Part shown: piece by piece, positions 58,101-64,000 of the stretch
How the letters are laid out: the number at the start of each line of letters is the position of its first letter
How positions within the stretch are numbered: the stretch's first letter is position 1
Assembly (NCBI GenBank): GCA_963754065.1
Contig: CAVWFH010000008.1
Location: forward strand, 1-64,000
Direction: 5' to 3'
DNA: 64,000 nt
Source of the DNA: JALORV01 sp963754065
GTDB lineage: Bacteria; Pseudomonadota; Gammaproteobacteria; Burkholderiales; Burkholderiaceae_F
Notes under the pieces: model-generated
The model's input: only the letters and a program-made list of their open reading frames with translations
Database searches by the model: none
What the model was told of the DNA's origin: nothing
Program-made: the position numbers and the translations under genes

Positions 58101-58630
58101 TGCGTGTCCAACCCTGGACGGAGGCACTCGCCCCGCGCAATCGGGAACTGGTCGCCTCAATCGAAGCGAGGCGCGGCGGCTCACTGCTCAACCTCGACCG
58201 GATGCTGTTATGGTCCGAGCCGCTGGCACGCGGCTGGAACGGCTACCTGCGCGCGATCCGCACCGAACTGTCACTGTCGCCGTTTCTCCGCGAACTCGCG
58301 ATCTGCGTCGTCGCCCGGCTGACCGGGGCCGACTACGAGTATCACCACCACGCGCCCGAACTGGCCAAGGCCGGTGCCAGCGAGGCGCAACTCGCCGCAC
58401 TCGACGACCCGGATGCCGCGGCAGCCAGCCCGCTGTACGACCCCCTGCAGCGCGCCGTGATCCGCTTCGCCATTGCCAGCACGCGCGATGTGAAAATCCC
58501 GGACGCGGTGTTCGAGGAACTGAAACGGCATCTTTCGCCGACCGAAATCGTCGAACTCGTCGCTTCAACTGCGACCTACAACATGGTCGCGCGCTTTCTG
58601 GTTGCGCTCGGTGTCGTGCCGGAGGGCTAG
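58100..58630 (+). CDS. carboxymuconolactone decarboxylase / AhpD-like protein
   Basis: A 176-residue all-helical protein (GWNGYLRAIRTELSLSPFLRELAICVVARLTGADYEYHHHAPELAKAG). It matches the CMD family by ELAICVVARLTGADYEYHHH, but the CxxC of AhpD is absent, so it is not a peroxidase helper. Members of this type are often found in aromatic or lactone catabolism. It shares TGATG with coxG. Last gene of the cluster. Confidence 0.82.
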   Translation: MRVQPWTEALAPRNRELVASIEARRGGSLLNLDRMLLWSEPLARGWNGYLRAIRTELSLSPFLRELAICVVARLTGADYEYHHHAPELAKAGASEAQLAALDDPDAAAASPLYDPLQRAVIRFAIASTRDVKIPDAVFEELKRHLSPTEIVELVASTATYNMVARFLVALGVVPEG

Positions 58631-58744
58631 GGTCGCGATCGTCGATTGGCGCAACGGCAATGCACTCGGCGGATGCCGCGTCATCCGCCAACCGCGCTCG
58701 CTGGACGTCGCGTTGATTTCCATGCACCCCGCAGGCGTCGGAAC

Positions 58745-59686
58745 CTATACCTCTGCTTCAAGTCGGTAGCCTTTCTCGACCCACGCGTCGATGCCGCCGG
58801 CCAAAGGACGAACGCGCCTGAATCCGGCCCGCAAGAGCTTCTTGGCCACGGCGGCGGCACTCGCTTCATTGGGGCAGGCGCAGTAGACAATCACCTCGTC
58901 GGCCCCGTGCTCCAGCAGTCCGCCGGCACGGAGGCTTTCGTCGAAGGCATGGCTGTCAATCCACACTGCGCCCGGAATGCGGCCCTTTTTCTGACTGGTC
59001 GGCGACCGCACATCCACGATGAGCGGGCGCTCGTCCCGGGAGATCATGTCGTGCAGCGTATCAACGGTCACGCGCGCCATGCGGAGCGTGCGGATCAGGC
59101 GGTAGCGCTGCAACGCCTTGACGACGATGTACAGCGCCAGCGCTGTGACGAGCGCGACCAATCCCCAGCGTCCCGCCCGGTCGAAGACTTCGATCACCTC
59201 GTCGACGGCATCGCGAAAGATCCAGCCGAGCGTGACAGCCACGCCGCTCCACAGCATTGCGCCGATCGCATCGAATGTCAGAAAACTCGCAAGGCGCGTC
59301 CGCATGACGCCGGCCATGCTGGTCGCCACCGCGGCGAAGCCGGGCACGAACTTGGCGATCGTCAGTGAAGGTGCACCCCAGCGTTCATAGATGCGTTCTG
59401 TCTGGCTCACGCAGCTGTCCGGCGACAGCGAGAGGCGGCACATCAGGCGCAGTACGCGACGGCCAATCCTGGCGCCCGCGACATACCACGCAAGATCGGC
59501 GATGAGGCTTGCCAGGACTGCGACCCCGATCACCTGGGGCACAGTGAAGTCGCCGCGGGACGCGACGGCGCCAACCAGGATCAGCGTCGGGTACGCCGGC
59601 AGCGGCAGGCCGAGTTGCAGGGCGAGGACATTGGCAAAGACCAGCCACAGACCGTAGTGCTCGACGAGGGACAGCAGCAGCTGCAT
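58745..59686 (-). CDS. DedA-type membrane protein fused to a rhodanese domain
   Basis: A 313-residue protein. Residues 1-200 are DedA/SNARE-associated (LPLPAYPTLILVGAVASRGDF, ISRAR-like GARIGRRVLRL, FVPGFAAVATSMAGVMR) with several membrane segments. Residues 205-310 are rhodanese (RPLIVDVRSPTSQKKGRIPGAVWI) with the catalytic Cys in VIVYCACPNEASA. DedA proteins move or flip polyprenyl phosphate or phospholipids. The rhodanese part would carry sulfur as a persulfide or bind a thiol. This fusion occurs in other proteobacteria but its role is not settled. Confidence 0.88.
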   Translation of the reverse strand: MQLLLSLVEHYGLWLVFANVLALQLGLPLPAYPTLILVGAVASRGDFTVPQVIGVAVLASLIADLAWYVAGARIGRRVLRLMCRLSLSPDSCVSQTERIYERWGAPSLTIAKFVPGFAAVATSMAGVMRTRLASFLTFDAIGAMLWSGVAVTLGWIFRDAVDEVIEVFDRAGRWGLVALVTALALYIVVKALQRYRLIRTLRMARVTVDTLHDMISRDERPLIVDVRSPTSQKKGRIPGAVWIDSHAFDESLRAGGLLEHGADEVIVYCACPNEASAAAVAKKLLRAGFRRVRPLAGGIDAWVEKGYRLEAEV

Positions 59687-59874
59687 CAGGCCAGGGGCGC
59701 CGACGCGTCACGTCGCACGAGTTGTCGGTTCATCCGCTGGCAACGTCCCATTCGGAGTGGACGTCGCGGTGCGGCGCCAATCAGGCGAGTTGCAACTGGC
59801 AAGGTCGGCGAGTACTTCGATGGCGAGTTGCACCGTCCGGCACCTGGATGACAGCTGCTTACCGTTGCACGCAT

Positions 59875-60141
59875 TCAATTGATCTGCAGCACCGCTTCGT
59901 CGACGTAACACCAGCTCCAGTCCTCGCCGGGCTCGATAGAGGTCATGATCGGATGCTGGGTCGCATGAAAGTGCTTGGTAGCGTGTTTGTTCTTGGAACT
60001 GTCGCAGCAGCCCACATGGCCGCAGGATCGGCACATGCGCAGGTGGACCCAGGTGTCTCCCAATGCGAGGCATTCCTCACAGCCGGCGGTGTTTGCCGTC
60101 TTGGTCGTGACGGCGCTCAGATGGGAACAGCGCGATGTCAT
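59875..60141 (-). CDS. UBP-type zinc finger protein
   Basis: An 88-residue protein that is almost wholly a ubiquitin-hydrolase-type zinc finger: TAGCEECLALGDTWVHLRMCRSCGHVGCCDSSKNKHATKHFHATQHPI. All zinc-binding Cys and His positions are filled. Bacteria lack ubiquitin, so the ligand is unknown. It is on the same strand as, and 59 bases downstream of, the flavin reductase gene, which is a frequent pairing. Confidence 0.87.
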   Translation of the reverse strand: MTSRCSHLSAVTTKTANTAGCEECLALGDTWVHLRMCRSCGHVGCCDSSKNKHATKHFHATQHPIMTSIEPGEDWSWCYVDEAVLQIN

Positions 60142-60200
60142 GGTGCAACTCCTGGCCGATGGTTTGATCCGTTGATCATTGCAGGCGCTGTGGATAGTGA

Positions 60201-61960
60201 TCAGGCAGGAAGGTCGATACCGTCATTGACCTTAGCGGTGCTTGTCAGAAACTGATGTATCTGTGCCACAACCGCGGCACCTTCTCCGATAGCACCGCCG
60301 ACCCGCTTGACGGAGCCTGACCGCACGTCTCCGACTGCAAAGACACCCGGCACGTTCGATTCCAGCGGGCTGGGAGATCGCTCCGCCGCCGCGAAGCGTC
60401 CACAGGCCTGCCCGGTGAGCACGAAGCCTTGGCGGTCGAGTGCGACGCCACACCCATCAAGCCAGTCGGTCTCCGGGTCCGCGCCAACAAAGAGGAACAC
60501 GTGGCGGATCGGCCGTCTGACTTCGTCGCCCGTGTGACGGTCGCGCCAGGAAACCGCTTCGAGCCCATCGTGCGGATCACCGTGCAGCAGTGTGAGTTCA
60601 GTGTGGGTGTGCAGCTCGATCGTCGGCGTGGCCTCGATGCGATCGATGAGGTAGCGGGACATGCTGGCCGCAAGGCCCGGCCCACGGACCAGAATGTGGA
60701 CCTTTGCCTGCGTGCTGCGCGAGGAACACCGCGGCCTGGCCGGCCGAGTTGCCGCCGCCGACGAGTACCACCTCCGCATTGACGCACGCCTTCGCTTCGA
60801 GGGCCGAGGCCCAGTACCAGACTCCGCGGCCTTCGAACTCGCTCAGGCGTGGTACGTCGGGATGGCGATAGCGGGCGCCACTGGCAATGACGATCGCCCT
60901 TGATCTGAGCTTACGGTTGTCGCTGAGTCTCAACGTCAGTTCGCTGGGTTTGTCCGAGTTCGAGCAGTCGAGTGCTACGGCCTGGGCAGGAATAAGAACT
61001 TCCGCCCCGAACTTCTGTGCCTGTACAAACGCACGACCCGCGAGGGCGCCGCCCGAGATTCCGGTCGGAAAGCCAAGGTAGTTTTCGATCCGTGCGCTCG
61101 CGCCGGCCTGGCCTCCGTACGAGCGACAGTCGAGCACGACGACATGCAGTCCTTCGGAGGCTGCGTACACGGCCGTTGCAAGACCCGCGGGACCGGCCCC
61201 GACAACCGCGACATCGAAGAGTTCATCGTGTTCAGTGGAATCAAGAATTCCGAGACACTGCGCCAGCGCGACTTCCGACGGATTGAGCAGCACGGAGCCG
61301 TTTGGACAAAGAGCCAGCACGTCGGCGGTTGTCGCACCGTATTGAGACAGGAGTGCGGCCGTCGTTGCATCGTGTGCGGCGTCGATCACCTGGTGCGGGT
61401 GCGCGTTGCGACTCAGAAAGGTCTGCAGTCGCATCACCGCGGGCGATAGGGGCAATCCAATCAGCACAGGCCCGCTGGCACCGGACTCGATGAGCCCGAC
61501 GCGCCTCAGGATAAGTGCGCGGACGATGCGCTCTCCGAGGTCAGCCTCGGCAACAATGAGCGCGCGCAACTGCTCAGGATGGATGAGTACAGACCTCGAC
61601 GTCGTCATCGGCATGGCCGTCTACGAGGCCATGGCGACCGGAAAGCTGCGCGACCTCGCCGGAAAACTGGCCGCGAGCGTGAGTGGTGACCGGGACGACA
61701 TGGCCGAGTCCGTCGCGCTGACTGATGGACACGTGACCCTTCAGCACCACAAACATGCCGGGACTGGGTTCACCGGCCGCAAAGAGCCTGGTCCCCTGCG
61801 AATAGTGACGCACGGTCCCGAATCGACTGACGCGCTCGATCTCGGTTTCCGTCAGCACCGGAAACATTTGATGACTGCGGGACAGCACTCCTCGCTGCGG
61901 TTCGGCCACTGTCTTCTCATCACAACTGCGACTGACTGAAGATAGTTCGAATGCATCCAA
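60201..61960 (-). CDS. thioredoxin-reductase-like FAD/NAD(P) oxidoreductase with N-terminal cyclic-nucleotide-like domain (two frame breaks)
   Basis: About 585 residues when rejoined. The N-terminal Crp-like domain (FGTVRHYSQGTRLFAAGEPSPGMFVVLKGHV) has a cassette, SGEVAQLSGRHGLVD, that lacks the Arg-Ser/Thr-Ala of cAMP binders. A middle domain (HPEQLRALIVAEADLGERIVRALILRRVGLIE) links it to a TrxR fold (VVGAGPAGLATAVYAASEGL, LVGGGNSAGQAAVFLAQ, GVFAVGDVRSGSVKRV). The redox CxxC of true thioredoxin reductase is replaced by GVWYWASALEA. Extra bases occur near 61585 and 60713. The TTG start at 61960 is uncertain; ATG 61867 is an alternative. Confidence 0.8.
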
Positions 61961-62235
61961 CGGGCAAGGCGGGGATCTGTGCCGTGTCGATCAGTAGCGT
62001 CCCGCATCGATGGCGGCACCTGGTCGTCCGCGCGATGGCCATTGCGCCGTCAGACCTGCAAGAAATCCCGCTCAACGCCGCGGCCAAGGAGTATCTTGGC
62101 CGATCTTCGAGCGGACGACCGCCACGACGACTGGCGGCTGACTTTGCCGAGGGGGCGACGGGCAGAGACGAGGCCTGTGTCAATGCCGCCGGCTGCACTC
62201 CAACCAGGCCTCGCGACCGACATCAGGAGACAGAC

Positions 62236-62529
62236 ATGCCGACCTACATCGTGCTGGGCAGTTTCACCGATCAGGGCATCCGCAGCGTCAAGGACACGAC
62301 CAAGCGCGCCGACGCGGTCAAGGAGCATGCGAAGAAGTTCGGCGTCACCGCCAAGGAGTTCTTCTGGACCCTGGGCGCGCACGACATGGTCGTGATCCTG
62401 GATGCTCCGGACGACGCTGCCGTTTCGGCGTTCGGCATGAGTGTCGGATCAGCGGGCAACGTTCGGACGCAGACGATGCGCGCGTTCTCGAAGGACGAAG
62501 TCAACGCGATACTCGGCAAGCTGGGGTAG
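62236..62529 (+). CDS. GYD domain protein
   Basis: A 97-residue protein starting MPTYIVLGSFTDQGIRSVKDTTKRADAVKE, with FFWTLGAHDMVVILDAPDD, the full GYD family pattern (dimeric alpha/beta barrel). Function unknown. CAGGAGACAG upstream supports the start. The 275-base stretch before it (61961-62235) shows no recognised gene. Confidence 0.87.
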   Translation: MPTYIVLGSFTDQGIRSVKDTTKRADAVKEHAKKFGVTAKEFFWTLGAHDMVVILDAPDDAAVSAFGMSVGSAGNVRTQTMRAFSKDEVNAILGKLG

Positions 62530-62615
62530 CCAGGGCGCTGCTGCGCCGTTCGGAGCACGACAGCCGAACGGCGCAACCATCCCACCGAGCCGAGATCGAA
62601 CCGCGCCCCAGTCAA

Positions 62616-62927
62616 TCAGCGGGGTTCGCTGGATGCAATGACGATGCTGATGTCGTCGGACTGCTTCTGCGTGGCAACGTCGCGCTTCTTCGCTTCCCAT
62701 TCCTGCGCGGTCGTCTCGTTGACGTAATCCGAGAACTGCAGGTTCGTGAACCAGCGCATGCGTTGCACGAACTGACGTAGCGCCTGCGGACTTTCCTCAG
62801 CCGCCTTGCATGCGCGCTGGTCGATCCAGGTAGGGGACGGGTCGCAACGGTACTCGGCGTGCGCGGTCGCCACGCAGGCGATGCCGAGGACAACGGAGGA
62901 TGAAATGCGAGTGAGGGTGCGGTTCAT
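62616..62927 (-). CDS. small secreted protein of unknown family
   Basis: A 103-residue protein. Signal peptide MNRTLTRISSSVVLGIACVATAHA, then about 79 residues with two cysteines (YRCDPSPTWIDQRACKAAEE) that could form a disulfide, followed by charged helices. I do not recognise the family. The start is set by the signal peptide rather than the longer frame from 63035. Confidence 0.6.
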   Translation of the reverse strand: MNRTLTRISSSVVLGIACVATAHAEYRCDPSPTWIDQRACKAAEESPQALRQFVQRMRWFTNLQFSDYVNETTAQEWEAKKRDVATQKQSDDISIVIASSEPR

Positions 62928-63368
62928 GGCTTGGCTCCTACATGGGAAGGACATGGGAAGGACACAGGTGAAAGCAGGCCGTTCGGCCTGTCGGGGTAAG
63001 ACGGATTGACGAAGGGTTGGCGGACGCTGCTGCAAGCGACGACGGGTCGACGCAAGCCCGGAAACTTCATTGCGGGATAGCCCTGCGTGACAGCGGTCAT
63101 CGGCGTGTCGTCCGTGGGTTGGGGTCGGATCGGATGCACACCCGGGAGGTGGACATCAACTGAGTTGCACGGTAGGTCGATGTCGCGCGAGATGCGACGG
63201 GCAATGCGGCATCGCTGTTGCAGATAATTCGACAGGCGCCGCGGGTGTTCCGACCGGGCTTAGAGGATCTGGCGCGACGAAGGCTGCGAGCCCACGCCGA
63301 GGACTACTAAGACTGCTTTACGGAATGTCGCTGCCATCGACGGCAGCCACCCGATGGTCGGAACCCGC
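62928..63368. other. 441-base spacer without recognised gene
   Basis: No open frame of known type, RNA gene or clear promoter seen. It holds one short duplication, ACATGGGAAGG twice in a row at about 62939-62960. Confidence 0.5.
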
Positions 63369-64000
63369 CTACTGCAGCGCTTCGGCCACCAGTTCGGCGA
63401 TATCGCGCGCGGGAACGCGATCGTCTTTCTGAGCCAGGCCGTCACCGACCATCACCGCGCAATACGGGCAACCCGTGGCGACCGCGGCCGGATGCTTTGC
63501 CAATGCCTGCTCGGCTCGCAGCACGTTGATGCGCGTGCCGATCGTCTCCTCCAGCCACATGCGGCCACCGCCGGCCCCGCAGCACATCGCCTTGTCGCGC
63601 GCGAGGTCGAATTCGAGCGGCGCATCTCGCGAGATTGCCTGCAGCACACGACGCGGCGCCTCGTACTCACCGTTGTGCCGGCCGAGATAGCAAGGCTCGT
63701 GATAGATCACACGCTCGTGGGTCGGCGCGACTTTGAGCCTGCCAGTGCGCAGCCATTCGTCGATCGCCTGCGTGTGATGCACGACCTCGTAGTGGCCGCC
63801 GAACTCCGGCAGTTCGTTCTTCAGCGCATTGAAGGCATGCGGGTCGCACGTGACGATGCGCTTGACGCCGAGATTGTTCAGGGTCTCGACCAGCGCGGTG
63901 GCCAGTTGCTGGAACACCATTTCGTTGCCGAGCCGGCGCACACATTCACCCGTTGATCCTTCCTGCGCGCCCAGGATGCCGAGTCGGACCCCGGCTGCCT
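63369..64000 (-). CDS. CCG-domain (heterodisulfide-reductase-like) iron-sulfur protein, 5' end outside window
   Basis: The visible 210 C-terminal residues read from the window edge (VRLGILGAQEGSTGECVRRLGNEMVFQ). They include a CCG domain: TCDPHAFNALKNELPEFGG, VIYHEPCYLGRHNGEY, KAMCCGAGGGRMW and GCPYCAVMVGDG. Such cysteine-rich units act in heterodisulfide-reductase-like and glycolate-oxidase-like electron-transfer proteins, often next to electron-transferring flavoproteins. The ferredoxin-like part, if any, is outside the window. Confidence 0.85.
   Translation of the reverse strand, partial: AAGVRLGILGAQEGSTGECVRRLGNEMVFQQLATALVETLNNLGVKRIVTCDPHAFNALKNELPEFGGHYEVVHHTQAIDEWLRTGRLKVAPTHERVIYHEPCYLGRHNGEYEAPRRVLQAISRDAPLEFDLARDKAMCCGAGGGRMWLEETIGTRINVLRAEQALAKHPAAVATGCPYCAVMVGDGLAQKDDRVPARDIAELVAEALQ

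Overview
This is a high-GC, gene-dense window from a proteobacterial chromosome, most likely a betaproteobacterium (Burkholderiales or a near relative). The reasons are the block uvrD / BPSS1780-type membrane protein / ThrB-type homoserine kinase / DUF2782 / LOG / polA, the DUF3460 gene directly in front of scpA, and the divergent metG-apbC pair. No rRNA, tRNA, CRISPR array, insertion sequence or prophage was recognised.

Layout. Positions 1-13.7 kb are housekeeping: leuS (3' end outside the window), uvrD, a large inverted-repeat element, the thrB-polA block, a TauE-type permease, scpA and small envelope proteins. Positions 13.7-21.4 kb hold one minus-strand operon of a small ribbon-helix-helix regulator followed by hydrogenase-4-like genes hyfB-C-E-F-G-I. 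The large subunit has lost all four cysteines that would hold nickel-iron, so this looks like an energy-converting hydrogenase-related (Ehr) complex, not a hydrogenase. An FNR-like box and a CATATG palindrome lie in front of it. Positions 21.4-28.7 kb carry metG, apbC, an unidentified transporter-like gene, a parD-like remnant and a cis/trans fatty acid isomerase. Then follows a repeat-rich spacer.

Positions 29.4-36.5 kb form a periplasmic oxidation module: PQQ-dependent alcohol dehydrogenase, two-haem cytochrome c, MauG-type peroxidase, cytochrome b561, a beta-propeller protein, and Sel1 and ankyrin repeat proteins. Positions 37.5-42.7 kb bring together a cyclic-nucleotide-type phosphodiesterase, a SulP transporter with STAS and cyclic-nucleotide domains, and a patatin phospholipase with a cyclic-nucleotide domain. 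Positions 43.1-58.6 kb are a molybdenum hydroxylase cluster (XdhC, small/large/medium subunits, and CoxD/E/G-like maturation factors) with an amidohydrolase, an acyl-CoA dehydrogenase, an MFS exporter, a dadA-type oxidase and a carboxymuconolactone decarboxylase-like protein. This is probably a catabolic pathway for an unidentified small molecule. The last 5 kb hold a DedA-rhodanese fusion, a zinc finger protein, a flavin reductase with a cyclic-nucleotide-like domain, a GYD protein, a small secreted protein and part of a cysteine-rich iron-sulfur reductase subunit.

Data quality matters here. At least sixteen reading-frame breaks were found, and every net change is one extra base, even inside essential genes such as leuS and metG. 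I treat them as probable sequence errors and give coordinates for the rejoined genes.
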